Shown in pieces: positions 32,718-42,016 of a stretch of 64,000 nucleotides of DNA (its first letter is position 1; the number at the start of each line of letters is the position of its first letter). The translations under genes were made by a program, and so were the position numbers. A model generated the notes under the pieces. That model did not search any database. It was not told the origin of the DNA and saw only the letters and a list, made by a program, of their open reading frames with translations. The DNA is from Sphaerisporangium krabiense (GTDB lineage: Bacteria > Actinomycetota > Actinomycetes > Streptosporangiales > Streptosporangiaceae), in assembly GCF_014200435.1 (NCBI RefSeq), contig NZ_JACHBR010000002.1, positions 610,501 to 674,500 of the forward strand, given 5' to 3'.

Positions 32718-35183
32718 TCAAGAGCCGGCTTTGAAGCTGCTCCAGAGGACGGCCATGATCTGGCGGGTGTCGGGTTCGTCCCATTCGGCGTCCGGGGCGG
32801 TGAAGGTGACCTGGTAGGCCGTGTCGCGGTCGACGGAGACGTGCCGGGTGATCGCGTGCGTGGTGACGTTGTTGAGCGCGGTGTAGGTGTACTCCCAGAC
32901 GCTCGCCTTCCAGGGGCCGTCCCCGAACGGCGACGACTCCAGCCGGATCTGGCCGTAGTCGGTGAGCGTGGTCTCGTCCTTCGTCTTGGTGAGCGCGGCG
33001 AGGCCGTCGTCGCCGGTGGCCGGCACCTTCCTGACCTGGACGCGTCGCCCGGAGTTCCTGGCCCCGGCGTAGGTCACGGCCTGCTCGGAGGCGGAGACCG
33101 TCCAGTCCTGGGGGACGGCCACCGTCACGCCCGCGGCCGTGCGCGCCTTGAACCCGGCGGGGATCTCGGTGGAGGCGGGAACCTCCTCGGACGGGGCGGT
33201 GGCGCCCGCGTCGGGCGCGGCGGTGCCGAACGGGTCGGCGGTGGTGGGCAGCGGGGCCGCCTCCTCGGGAGGCGGCGTCGCCGACGGCCAGAGGACGAAC
33301 AGCAGCGCGGCGATCACGCCGACGATCCCGACCCCGGCCAGCAGGAGCAGCACGGGGGAGCGGCCCTCGCGCGCGTCGTCGCGGTCCTCGCGGGCGGCGC
33401 GCGTGCGGATCCCGGGGTCGTCGGCGCGACGGGTGCCGGGGGCGGGCCGCGGCGGCCTGGTGAAAAGGTTCTCGCTCGCGATGTCCTTGGCGAGCCGGTC
33501 GGCGAGGTCGGGGGAGGCGGTGGCGGGCCAGGCCCGCGAGCCGGTGGTTCCCGCCACGAGCGCGTCGCGGGGCGATCCCGTGCCGGCGGGCGGGTCGAAC
33601 ACCGCGCCCGGCCGCGACTCGGCGGGCTTCCTCAGCGCCTCGCGGCGATCCTGCGGCCCCGGCTCGCTCCTCAGCGCGTCGTGGGAGTTCGCCGGGGGAT
33701 CGGAAAGGCTCCTGAGCGCGTCGTAGGGGTCCGGCCGCGAGCCGGAGGGGCTTCCAAAGGCGTCGTAGGAGTTCGGCTGGGAGCCGGAGGGGCTTCCGAA
33801 CGCGTCGTAGGAGTTCGGCTGGGAGCCGGAGGGGCCTCCGAACGCGTCATGCCGGTCCCGCTGCGGCCCTGACGGACTTCTCAGCGCGTCATAGGGGTCC
33901 GGCTGAGGTCCTGACGAGCTGCGCGGCGCGACGTACGGGTCTTGCGACCCGGACGGGCTCCGCAGCGCGTCATAGGGATCCGGCCGCGCGCCCGAGGCGC
34001 CGCCCAGGGCGCCGGGCCGTGACCCGTTGCCCGGCACCTCGTAAGGCCCGGCGGCGTCGCGCAACGCGTCATACGGATCCCGTGAGGCCCCGTTCCGCGC
34101 GCCCGCGGCGCCGTGAGCTCCCTGCCGCGCGCCGGTCCCGCCGTTGAGTGCGTCGTACCCGGCCGCGGCCTCGGCGGGCACGCGCACCGGACCGGACGGC
34201 GTCTCGATGACGCGCGACGCCCCACGCGCGAGCGGGTCCGGCGTCACCGCGGGCGCGGCCTCGTCCCGCGTGGGCAGCGGCGCGGACAGGTGACGCTCGC
34301 CGTCCCGCACCGGAAGCCCGGACCCGTGGTTGCGCAGCACCCGCTCCAGCAGCTCGGCGGCCTGCGCGGCGGGCATGCGGTCGGCCGGGTTCTTGCGCAG
34401 CAGACCTTCGATGACGGGCAACAGCGCCCCGGCCCGGTGCGGCCGGTTGGGCTCCTGCGTGAGGACCGCGCCGAGGACGGCCACCGCGTCCGGCCCCTCG
34501 TACGGCGGACGTCCCTCGACGGCGGCGTACAGCGTGGCGCCGAAGGACCACAGGTCGGCGGCGTGCGTGATCGGACGGCCCTGCAGCCGCTCGGGCGGGA
34601 TGTAGGCGGGCGAGCCCATCAGCAGCCCGGTCTGGGTGATCGTGACGTCGCCCTCGATCGCGGCGATGCCGAAGTCGGTGAGCACCACGCGGTCGGCGGT
34701 CAGCAGCACGTTGCCCGGCTTGACGTCCCGGTGCAGGATCCCCGCGGCGTGCGCGTGGCGCAGCGCGTCGAGGACGCGGACGCCGATCTCGGCGGCCTGC
34801 ATGACGGGGAGGGGCCCGCTCTGCAGCACGGCCTGCTCCAGCGACCAGGCGCGGACCAGCTCCATGACGATCCAGGGGCGGCCGTCCTCCTCGACGACGT
34901 CGTGGACGGTGACGATGCCCGGGTGGCTGAGGCGGGCGGCGGACCTGGCCTCGCGCAGCATGCGCCGGTGGGCGACCTGCTTGCCCGCGTGGTCGAGACC
35001 GTAGGGGAGGATCAGTTCCTTGACGGCGACGTCACGGTCGAGGAGCACGTCGTGGGCGTGCCAGACCATGCCCATGCCCCCGCGGCCGACCGGCGACAGC
35101 AGGCGGTAGCGCCTTCCGACCAGCCGGCCCTGGCCTTCCGGGGCGACGCCCGCGCCCCCCAAGAGGTTCGTCCCCTCTGGCAT
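32718..35183 (-). CDS. Transmembrane Ser/Thr protein kinase (PASTA-less STPK) with repeat linker
   Basis: The 821-residue protein has an N-terminal Hanks-type kinase: P-loop GRGGMGMVWHAHD, VAVKEL lysine, catalytic HRDVKPGNVLL, DFG in LTDFGIA, and the GSPAYIPPERL activation segment. A 250-residue linker of YDALRSPSG-type repeats follows. One membrane helix (VLLLLAGVGIVGVIAALLFV) comes next and then an extracellular domain of about 170 residues with a lipoprotein-sorting-like strand pattern (TVAVPQDWTVSASEQAVTYA). It has no PASTA repeats. The ATG at 35183 has GGGAGG upstream; an ATG at 35219 is the alternative. The extracellular domain presumably senses an unknown ligand. Confidence 0.92.
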   Translation of the reverse strand: MPEGTNLLGGAGVAPEGQGRLVGRRYRLLSPVGRGGMGMVWHAHDVLLDRDVAVKELILPYGLDHAGKQVAHRRMLREARSAARLSHPGIVTVHDVVEEDGRPWIVMELVRAWSLEQAVLQSGPLPVMQAAEIGVRVLDALRHAHAAGILHRDVKPGNVLLTADRVVLTDFGIAAIEGDVTITQTGLLMGSPAYIPPERLQGRPITHAADLWSFGATLYAAVEGRPPYEGPDAVAVLGAVLTQEPNRPHRAGALLPVIEGLLRKNPADRMPAAQAAELLERVLRNHGSGLPVRDGERHLSAPLPTRDEAAPAVTPDPLARGASRVIETPSGPVRVPAEAAAGYDALNGGTGARQGAHGAAGARNGASRDPYDALRDAAGPYEVPGNGSRPGALGGASGARPDPYDALRSPSGSQDPYVAPRSSSGPQPDPYDALRSPSGPQRDRHDAFGGPSGSQPNSYDAFGSPSGSQPNSYDAFGSPSGSRPDPYDALRSLSDPPANSHDALRSEPGPQDRREALRKPAESRPGAVFDPPAGTGSPRDALVAGTTGSRAWPATASPDLADRLAKDIASENLFTRPPRPAPGTRRADDPGIRTRAAREDRDDAREGRSPVLLLLAGVGIVGVIAALLFVLWPSATPPPEEAAPLPTTADPFGTAAPDAGATAPSEEVPASTEIPAGFKARTAAGVTVAVPQDWTVSASEQAVTYAGARNSGRRVQVRKVPATGDDGLAALTKTKDETTLTDYGQIRLESSPFGDGPWKASVWEYTYTALNNVTTHAITRHVSVDRDTAYQVTFTAPDAEWDEPDTRQIMAVLWSSFKAGS
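33640..34080. repeat. 42-bp tandem repeats in the kinase linker
   Basis: Degenerate 39-45 bp units encode PNSYDAFGSPSGSQ or DPYDALRSPSGPQ-like segments. Two neighbouring copies near 33750-33840 are nearly identical, a sign of recent duplication. The linker is likely disordered. Confidence 0.8.
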
Positions 35184-35349
35184 GGAAGGTGGCCTCCCGA
35201 GCGCGTGATCCGACGTCATACCGCGGTCCCCAATTCAGGCTCGTCCGCGTCATATCCCCAGTTTGGATCATGTATCGAGGTTTTCGTCACCATGACGCTG
35301 ACCCACGATATTAGGGTGAATCAGGGGTCAAAGGGAATTCGGTCTTCCT

Positions 35350-36786
35350 TTACTCATCGGCCAGCGCGGCCAGCGCCGCGGTGAACGCCTCGACCGGCGG
35401 GCTCACCAGACCCGCCCCGACCTGCCCGGTCCCCGCCACCCGCCCGGCGATGCCCGTGTTGACCACCGGCAGCACCCCCGTCCGCGCGACCAGCGCCACG
35501 TCGACGCCCACCGGCGTACCCCTGAAACCCAGCCCCGGGATCTGGTACGCGGGGTGCTCGGCCAGCGTGATCTCGTACATCCCCCTGGTCGCGGCCACGG
35601 CGTCCGCCACGTCCCCGCCCACGAAACGGACGATCGCCGGGGCCGCCGCCATCGCGAACCCGCCGAGCCCGGAGGTCTCCGTGATGGTCGAGTCGCCGAT
35701 GTCGGGATTGGCGTCCCCGGGTCCGTACGCGCCCAGATAGAGGCCGTCGGGAACGCCCGCGGGACCGGTGAACCACCGATTTCCGAGCCCTGACACCTGG
35801 ATCCCGAAATCGGTGCCGTTGCGCGCCATCGCCACCACCAGCGAGGACCCCGGCACGTCCCGCGCCGCGTCCGCTCCCGCCTTCCCCGCGGCCATTCCCG
35901 CGTTCAGGAAGAAATGGTCGTTGCCGTTGATGAAACGCAGCACCTCGGCCGCGCGGCCGGGCGCCGCGTCCACGATCGCCGGGGCGAGCTCGCGGACGAA
36001 CAGCGACGTCGCGGCCCGGTTGCGGTTGTGCAGCTCGTCGCCCATCTGCAGCGCCTGCGCGATCAGCGCGCGCAGGTCCACCGGCCCGCTCAGCGCCAGC
36101 GCCGCGGCGAGCGCGGGGCCGAGCACCTCGCCCATCCAGCGCAGCCGCTCGATCACCTCGGGCCCGTAGGCGCCGTACCGCAGCACCTTGCCCAGGCCCT
36201 CGTTGAGCGAGCAGTACGCCGTGCCGCCGTGCTCGGCGTCGGCGACCTCGAACATCCACATCGACGGGCTCACCACGCCCGCCATCGGCCCCACCGCGCG
36301 GTGGTGGTGGCAGGGCTCCAGCGTGACGCGGCCCGAGGCCAGCAGCCGCGCGGCCTCCCCGGCGTCCGCGGCCAGGCCCTCGAACAGGACGGCGCCGATC
36401 AGCGCGCCGCGCATCGGTCCCGAGGCCCGCTCCCAGTCGATGGGCGGCCCCGCGTGCAGGAACGTGCCGGACGGCAGGCCGAGCACCTCACGCGCCAGCC
36501 GCACGCCAACCAGGTGCGGCCGTGCGGAGATCAGCCTGCCGACGGCGATCTCGTTCGCCCGCGCCCGCCGCGGATCGGCGAGCACCTTGCCCAGGGCCTG
36601 CGCGGTCCCCGGCAACGGCGGCCGCCACTCGACGCCGACCCGCGGCACCGCCTGCCGGTCGAGCGCCTCCGCGAGCACCCCTGCCCCGACACTGATCACC
36701 CGCGGTTCCGCGCCCAGCAGCGCCACGGCGGGCGTCGTGGACGGCCCGGACGGTATGCCGGTCGGTATGGATGACATGGGCGACAT
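35350..36786 (-). CDS. allG: DUF1116 protein, AllG-like subunit of oxamate carbamoyltransferase
   Basis: The 478-residue protein is of the DUF1116 (YlbE) family. Landmarks are TLEPCHHHRAVGPMAGVVSP, GTAYCSLNEGLGKVLRYGAY, MGDELHNRNRAATSLFV, FINGNDHFFLNAGMAAGKA, and MARNGTDFGIQVSGLGNRWF. Together with FdrA and DUF2877 it forms the AllFGH oxamate carbamoyltransferase, which makes carbamoyl phosphate and oxamate from oxalurate in allantoin breakdown. The ATG at 36786 overlaps the fdrA stop (TGATG), so the two are coupled. Last gene of the operon. Substrate here is inferred from the family and from the PucR regulator nearby. Confidence 0.88.
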   Translation of the reverse strand: MSPMSSIPTGIPSGPSTTPAVALLGAEPRVISVGAGVLAEALDRQAVPRVGVEWRPPLPGTAQALGKVLADPRRARANEIAVGRLISARPHLVGVRLAREVLGLPSGTFLHAGPPIDWERASGPMRGALIGAVLFEGLAADAGEAARLLASGRVTLEPCHHHRAVGPMAGVVSPSMWMFEVADAEHGGTAYCSLNEGLGKVLRYGAYGPEVIERLRWMGEVLGPALAAALALSGPVDLRALIAQALQMGDELHNRNRAATSLFVRELAPAIVDAAPGRAAEVLRFINGNDHFFLNAGMAAGKAGADAARDVPGSSLVVAMARNGTDFGIQVSGLGNRWFTGPAGVPDGLYLGAYGPGDANPDIGDSTITETSGLGGFAMAAAPAIVRFVGGDVADAVAATRGMYEITLAEHPAYQIPGLGFRGTPVGVDVALVARTGVLPVVNTGIAGRVAGTGQVGAGLVSPPVEAFTAALAALADE

Positions 36787-38186
36787 CACCCCGCGCTTCC
36801 GGCCAGGGCCGCGGCGTGGCGTGCGGCGGCGGCGTTGGAGACGAACACCGAGGCTCCGGCCTGCGCCAGCGCGTCCGCCTGCCGGCGCAGCCCCTGCGGG
36901 TCGGAGTCGGTGCCGACCAGGGCCACGACGACGTCCACCCCGCGTCCCCGCGCCGCACGGACGGCGGGCGCGAGCCAGGCGGCCGGATCGAGGTCGGCGG
37001 CGTGGCCGAGCACCACGTCCATGAGCACCACGCCCTCCGCGCCCGCCAGCGCCTCCAGGCGCAGCGACGGGTCGATCATCGGGTGTGCCCGCCCACGCGT
37101 GTACGCGTCGTCCCCGTAGTCGGTGAAAACCCCCGCCCCCGCGACGATCCGCGCCTCCTCGCACAACGTGCCCCCCGAATACAGCCCCCGCACCCCGCGC
37201 CCCGCCCCGGCCCGGGAGCCGCCAGGCGTGGCCTCCCGTGCCGCCGGCCAGGACGGCCACCGCGGGACCGGCACGCCGAGCGCACGCAACGCCTTCTCGG
37301 TGGCCGCCGTCAGGTCGTCCGCGCCGGGACCGAGCAGCGCGAGGACGACGGGCGTGCGCAGGCCCGCGACGGCCCGGCGCACCGTGCCGGCGACCTCGGG
37401 CGCGGGCGGCTTGGAGACCAGCACGATCAGGCCGGTGGACGGGTCGGCGTCCAGGGCCGCCAGCGCGGCCAGCGTCGAACGGCCCCCGACCGCCGCGGAC
37501 AGGTCCCTGCCGCCGACGCCGAGGACGTGGCTCACCCCGGCGCCCGCCAGGTCGAGCAGGCAGGAGACCTGCTGCGCCCCGGTCCCCGACGCCGCGACCA
37601 CGCCGACCCGGCCGGGCCGCACGACGTTGGCGAAGCCCAGCCCCGCGCCGCCGACGATCGCCGTGCCGCAGTCCGGGCCCATCACCAGCACCCCGCGCTC
37701 GCGGGCGCGTTCCTTGAGCAGGACCTCCTGCTCGACGGGCACGTTGTCACTGAAGATCATCACCGAGAGCCCGGCCTCGACGGCGTCCACGGCCTCGGCG
37801 AAGGCGTGCTCGCCCGGCACCGACACCAGCGCCAGCGTCGCGTCGAAGCCCCGGGCCGCCGCCCGCGTCGTACGCGGCGCGACCTCCGCCGTCCCGGCCC
37901 CACCGCCGCCGGTCAGCGCCCCGAACTGCCGCTCAAGCTCCTCGGCGGCCTCGTCCAGGTCCGCCGCCGAGGCCGCGCGGATGGCCACCAGCAGGTCGCC
38001 GGGCCCCGCCGCGGGCACGGTGAACCCCGCCTCGCGGGCCAGGCCGACGTTCAGCTCCGTCGCCATGGCCACCACCGCGACCTCCACCCCGGGACGCGCG
38101 GTCAGCGCCCGGCTGACCCGCATGAGACTCACCGAGTCGTGGTAGACCCCGGCGCGTACCTCGACAAGATCGGTGCCCGTGGTCAA
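36786..38186 (-). CDS. allF: FdrA family acyl-CoA synthetase-like protein, AllF-like subunit
   Basis: The 466-residue protein resembles FdrA, with two succinyl-CoA synthetase-like halves: VLVMGPDCGTAIVGGAGLGF, ANVVRPGRVGVVAASGTGAQ and HVLGVGGRDLS, then RGLYSGGTLCEEA, HPMIDPSLRLE and GVVLMDVVLGHAADLDPA. A Gly/Ala-rich linker lies between the halves. FdrA is AllF of the oxamate carbamoyltransferase AllFGH. The predicted start is a TTG at 38186 with a GGGGG stretch upstream, so the start is the least certain part. It lies 50 bp downstream of the DUF2877 gene. Confidence 0.88.
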   Translation of the reverse strand: MTTGTDLVEVRAGVYHDSVSLMRVSRALTARPGVEVAVVAMATELNVGLAREAGFTVPAAGPGDLLVAIRAASAADLDEAAEELERQFGALTGGGGAGTAEVAPRTTRAAARGFDATLALVSVPGEHAFAEAVDAVEAGLSVMIFSDNVPVEQEVLLKERARERGVLVMGPDCGTAIVGGAGLGFANVVRPGRVGVVAASGTGAQQVSCLLDLAGAGVSHVLGVGGRDLSAAVGGRSTLAALAALDADPSTGLIVLVSKPPAPEVAGTVRRAVAGLRTPVVLALLGPGADDLTAATEKALRALGVPVPRWPSWPAAREATPGGSRAGAGRGVRGLYSGGTLCEEARIVAGAGVFTDYGDDAYTRGRAHPMIDPSLRLEALAGAEGVVLMDVVLGHAADLDPAAWLAPAVRAARGRGVDVVVALVGTDSDPQGLRRQADALAQAGASVFVSNAAAARHAAALAGSAG

Positions 38187-38237
38187 CGGCCCCCACCGTC
38201 CCTCCGCCTCCGGTCCTCGCCCGCGCGCCGCGGCGCC

Positions 38238-39128
38238 TCACGCCCCCGCACGCGCCTTCTCGCCCAGGGCCACCACCGCGGCCACGCCGGTCCGCAGCCC
38301 CCAGGCCAGGTCGGCGCCCGAGGTGTGACCGAGCTGCAGCAGCCGCCGTACGGCGGGGCCAAGGGGATGGTTTCCGGTCACGGCGCGCAGCACCGTCACC
38401 GCGTCCGCGCACGCCTCGCCCTGGGCCGCGTGGTGCAGCAGCGTCGCCGAGATCGGCGTCGTGCGGGTGCGGGCGTCGAAGGCCACGGTCGCCGCGAGCC
38501 AGTCGGCCAGCCACACGGCCCGGTCCACGCCCGCCGCCTCCCCGAGCCTGCGCAGCGCCACCAGCACGCCGGCGAGCATGTCGTCGCCGCTCGGCGTCAG
38601 GCCGGGGCCGAGGCCCATGAGCTGCTCGGCCGCGGTGATGGCCGACACCAGGGACCCGTCCGCGCACCCCTGGGCGAGCAGCGCCGGGCACCCGCCCGGA
38701 TTCAGCCCCGGCCTGCGCGGCGAGGCCGCGCACACCTCGTCGAACCGGGGCAGCACGCCCGCCAGCCGTTCCAGGGCCACCGTGCCGAGCGGCGGCGCGG
38801 GATCCCACCAGCGCCGCACCCGCACGGTCACGCGGCCGATCTCGATGCCGCCGTCCCCGACCGCCGCCTCGTCGCCCACCGCGGCGCGCGGCAGCGGGTC
38901 GGCGAGCAGCACGGCGTTCGGCAGCCGCGTCGCCTCGCCGGTGATCAGGGCCAGCACGGACGGCTCGACGTCCGTGCGGACCTCCAGGTAGACGCCGAGC
39001 GGGAACACCGCGAGCACCCGGGCGGGCCGCTTCGGCGCGTCCAGCGCCGCGCGCAGGGATGCGCTCGCCGCGCCGAACGCCTCGATGTGCGCAGGCGTGT
39101 GCGCGCGTGTACGCGTGCCCAGAGTCAC
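38238..39128 (-). CDS. allH: DUF2877 protein, AllH-like subunit
   Basis: The 296-residue DUF2877 (YlbF) protein has the diagnostic GLGPGLTPSGDDMLAGVLVA and, later, RTTPISATLLHHAAQGEA. A phosphate-binding Gly-rich loop is plausible at GLGPGLTPSGDD. It is the third component of AllFGH and the first gene of this operon. The GTG at 39128 has GGGAGG upstream. It is divergent from the PucR-family regulator gene, with about 155 bp between them. The order AllH, AllF, AllG fits one transcription unit. Confidence 0.87.
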   Translation of the reverse strand: MTLGTRTRAHTPAHIEAFGAASASLRAALDAPKRPARVLAVFPLGVYLEVRTDVEPSVLALITGEATRLPNAVLLADPLPRAAVGDEAAVGDGGIEIGRVTVRVRRWWDPAPPLGTVALERLAGVLPRFDEVCAASPRRPGLNPGGCPALLAQGCADGSLVSAITAAEQLMGLGPGLTPSGDDMLAGVLVALRRLGEAAGVDRAVWLADWLAATVAFDARTRTTPISATLLHHAAQGEACADAVTVLRAVTGNHPLGPAVRRLLQLGHTSGADLAWGLRTGVAAVVALGEKARAGA

Positions 39129-39283
39129 TCGGCCTCCCGCTGGTCTGGGGAGAACGTAGAACGGTCCCACGCGCCCCCCGTACGGAGAAAGGTGCCAACA
39201 GTTCCCCGGAGAGTTGGCTCTTGTTGACAGAGATGATGTTCCGTCAGAATCACCCAAACGGCGCTTCACCCTGGAGCATGACC

Positions 39284-40849
39284 ATGACTGCGGACCCATC
39301 ACCCCCGGCGATGCGATCGGCCTCCACGGGCACGATCATCCACGGCGTGTCCGTGGGGGAGGTGCTCGGCGTCTCCACCCTGGCGGGAGCCCGCCTGATC
39401 GGCGGCAGGAGCGGCCTCGGCCGCATCGTCCAGCGGCTCAACGTCATGGAGGTCCCCGACATCCTCGCCTGGGTCAAGCCCCACGAGCTGCTCCTCACCA
39501 CCGGCTACCCCTTGCGCAACACCCCGCAGTCCCTCGGCAGGCTCGTCGCCGACCTCGACGAGCGCGGCCTCGCCGCCCTCGGCATCAAGCTCGGCCGGTA
39601 CGTCGACGAACTGCCCGCCGAGATGGTCGAACAGGCCGACCGGCTCGGCTTCCCACTCATCCTCCTGCCCAACGACGTCGGGTTCGACGACATCCTCAAC
39701 CAGGTGCTCACCGACATCCTCAACCGGCAGGCGGCCCTGCTGGCCCGCACCGAGGAGGCCCACCGCGCCCTCGTGCAGATCGTGCTGGCCGGGGGAGGGC
39801 TGCGCGAGATCGTCGCCGAGGTCGCCGGGCTGCTCGGCCTCGCCGTCGCCGTCGTCGACCCCACCGGCCAGGTGCTGGAGTCGTCGGGGGACCCGGCCCG
39901 GCTGCGCGCCGCGCCCGCCGCCTCCGGCGGCGACTACACCGTCGTCCCCGTCGTCGCCGGCGGCCACCACCACGGCCGCATCGTCGCCCACAGCCCGGCC
40001 GGCGCCATCAGGGACGGCGACATCGGGATCCTCGAACGCGCCGCCACCGTCGCCGCCCTCGTGGTCACCCGCCAGGAGGCCGTCACCGCCGTCGAGAGCA
40101 AGTACCGCGCCGACTTCCTCCGGGACGTCCTCACCGGCAGAGGCGGTCCCCGGGTCGTCGCCCGCGCCCGCGCGTTCGGCTGGGACCTCGAACGGCCGGT
40201 CGGCGTCCTCGTCGCCGAGATCGACCCCGAGTGCGACATCCCGCCCGACCGGCTGCTCACCGCCTGGACCACCGCCCTGCGCCGCCACGACCCGCGCGGC
40301 GCCGTCGCCGGATTCTCCCACGAGGTGGTCGCGGTCGCGGGCGCCGACGTCGACCCGGCCCGCCTGGCCAAGGACGCCGTCGCCGCCTTCGCCGACTGCC
40401 GCCCCGCCACCTTCTCCACCGGGATGAGCAGGATCGCGCCCGGCGCCGACGCGCTGCCCGACGCCTACGGCCAGGCGCTCAAGGCCGCCAGGGTCGGCCG
40501 CCAGCTCCACGGCTCCGGCGCGCTCGCCCACTTCGACCAGCTCGGCGTCTACCGCCTGCTGTCCCTGGTCAACGACACCGCCGAGCTGCACGCCTTCGTC
40601 AAGGAGACCCTGGGCCACCTCGCCTCCGACGACGACGCCGAGAACGCCGACCTGCGCCGCACCCTCCAGGTCCTCCTGGAAACCAACCTCAACGTCGCCG
40701 AGACCGCCCGCCGCCTCCACTTCCACTACAACACCCTCCGCTACCGCATCGGCAAGCTGGAACGCCTCCTAGGCAACTTCACCGAAGACCCCCACCTCCG
40801 CCTGAACCTCACCCTCGCCCTCCACGTCCTCCGCATGCGCGGCATCTGA
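39284..40849 (+). CDS. PucR family transcriptional regulator
   Basis: The 521-residue regulator opens with the PucR-type N-terminal domain (GVSVGEVLGVSTLAGARLIG, then RLNVMEVPDILAWVKPHELL). A GAF-like middle (GLAVAVVDPTGQVLESSGD) follows. The C-terminal PucR helix-turn-helix is LLETNLNVAETARRLHFHYN with NTLRYRIGKLERLLG. PucR proteins control purine and allantoin breakdown genes, which fits the divergent AllHFG operon. The ATG at 39284 has GGAG seven bases upstream; an ATG at 39278 is too near it. A TTGACA at 39224-39229 may be its -35 element. Confidence 0.93.
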   Translation: MTADPSPPAMRSASTGTIIHGVSVGEVLGVSTLAGARLIGGRSGLGRIVQRLNVMEVPDILAWVKPHELLLTTGYPLRNTPQSLGRLVADLDERGLAALGIKLGRYVDELPAEMVEQADRLGFPLILLPNDVGFDDILNQVLTDILNRQAALLARTEEAHRALVQIVLAGGGLREIVAEVAGLLGLAVAVVDPTGQVLESSGDPARLRAAPAASGGDYTVVPVVAGGHHHGRIVAHSPAGAIRDGDIGILERAATVAALVVTRQEAVTAVESKYRADFLRDVLTGRGGPRVVARARAFGWDLERPVGVLVAEIDPECDIPPDRLLTAWTTALRRHDPRGAVAGFSHEVVAVAGADVDPARLAKDAVAAFADCRPATFSTGMSRIAPGADALPDAYGQALKAARVGRQLHGSGALAHFDQLGVYRLLSLVNDTAELHAFVKETLGHLASDDDAENADLRRTLQVLLETNLNVAETARRLHFHYNTLRYRIGKLERLLGNFTEDPHLRLNLTLALHVLRMRGI

Positions 40850-40866
40850 CCCGCGCCCCGGCCGTG

Positions 40867-41448
40867 TCAGGACCGGTCCTTGGCGCAGCCCGCGGCGTGA
40901 GCGTCGTTCTCGCCGCACATCCGGATGCCGAACGGCACGCGCAGCACATGAGTCCGCCCGCCGCTCAGGTACGTCATCCGCAGAGCCGGGCTGTATCCCG
41001 TCCTCGGACCGGTACGAACGGCCTGCACCACCCACTCCGCGAACTCTTCACGGACGTCCCCCTCCGGCGCGCACGTCTGAGCGACGGTGTGGTTGACGCT
41101 CAGCCCGCGCCGAGCGAGCGTCCGCGGATCCCCGGGCCTGACCCCGGCCGTCCCAAGAGACGCATAGAACGGCCGGAACGTGAACGCCTGCACGGCCATC
41201 CCACTACCGGCCCCACCCTCGAACCCCACGGAGACGACCCGCACCTCCCCCTTCCTGTCCAGACACACGACGTCCGACCCGAAGAGATAGGGCGCACCGA
41301 TGACGGTCTTCTCCAGGACGAAAATGGACTCCTGATCACCCGTGGTGAGCAGAGGAGCCCCGTTTCCCCAGCGCGAACGCCCACCCGCGCAACCACTCAC
41401 CATAAAGACCATGACGATCAGGGCCACGCGGACGAGCACCCGTGACAC
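40867..41448 (-). CDS. Lipoprotein of unknown function
   Basis: The 193-residue protein has a signal peptide with a lipobox (VALIVMVFMVSGC, Cys about residue 20), so it should be lipid-anchored outside the membrane. I do not recognise the mature domain (FVLEKTVIGAPYLFGSDVVC, then HTVAQTCAPEGDV, RVPFGIRMCGENDAH). It carries four more Cys, which could form two disulfides. The GTG at 41448 has GAGGAG seven bases upstream; a GTG at 41463 is worse placed. It is convergent with the PucR gene, and its GC content is lower than the neighbours. Confidence 0.75.
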   Translation of the reverse strand: MSRVLVRVALIVMVFMVSGCAGGRSRWGNGAPLLTTGDQESIFVLEKTVIGAPYLFGSDVVCLDRKGEVRVVSVGFEGGAGSGMAVQAFTFRPFYASLGTAGVRPGDPRTLARRGLSVNHTVAQTCAPEGDVREEFAEWVVQAVRTGPRTGYSPALRMTYLSGGRTHVLRVPFGIRMCGENDAHAAGCAKDRS

Positions 41449-41508
41449 GTGCGCGCTCCTCACAGCTCGTGTTCGTATTACTCCCTAACAAGCCATTTTC
41501 CAGACCTC

Positions 41509-41605
41509 GAAACCATGGGAACACATGTACCGCCCGCGGAAATGGTCCTCGCTCCGCTCGGGCTGTGTTCATTGGCGCTTCGCCCACGCTGGGCATCGGT
41601 GTGGT
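41509..41605. repeat. Direct repeat, left copy
   Basis: This 97-bp segment runs from GAAACCATG through GAAATGG-TCCTCGCTCCG and CGGGCTGTGTTCATTGG to GGTGTGG. It recurs at 42017-42117 in the same orientation with scattered mismatches and small indels. The two copies flank the decayed methyltransferase fragment. Confidence 0.8.
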
Positions 41606-41692
41606 CGTCGCTCACGAGGAGGACACAACGAGAGGACTCAGAACAAAGATGCGCCGGGTCAGCGACAGGGGTGTGGAGTCCCTACCGTGAAC

Positions 41693-41975
41693 TCAGGTGA
41701 TCGTTGCTTTCCACCAGCCGCGTGACAGCATGATCTTCCCGGTGGGATCGATCGACACCTTCGACCCGAGTAGCGGCAACTCACCGTTGCGCATCCAGTG
41801 ATGCCGGACCTCGTCAAGGGTGTCCCACAATCGGCGCGGTCCGCCTTGATGCACCGTCGGGAGTTCATCCCATATCGCGCTGGCCCGGGCCCACGAACCG
41901 TCACGATGAGCCATCCACGCCGTTTCCCTGCCGTCGTCGCTGGATTCCCTGTAACGGTGTTCGATAGAAGCTAGG
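41693..41975 (-). pseudogene. C-terminal fragment of a PCMT-like (FxLD-system type) methyltransferase
   Basis: The open stretch reads ASIEHRYRESSDDGRE, then MAHRDGSWARAS, PTVHQGGPRRLWDTLDEVRH and LSRGWWKATIT, ending at a TGA. This is the conserved C-terminal end of methyltransferases found in FxLD lanthipeptide-type peptide systems. The N-terminal SAM-binding domain is missing, and a stop codon closes the frame upstream near 41980. The remnant lies between two copies of a 97-101 bp direct repeat. The family assignment rests on memory of the GGPRRLWD motif. Confidence 0.6.
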
Positions 41976-42016
41976 CGAGTTCATCGCTCTCTCGGACATT
42001 CCGTCCTCCACCCTTT

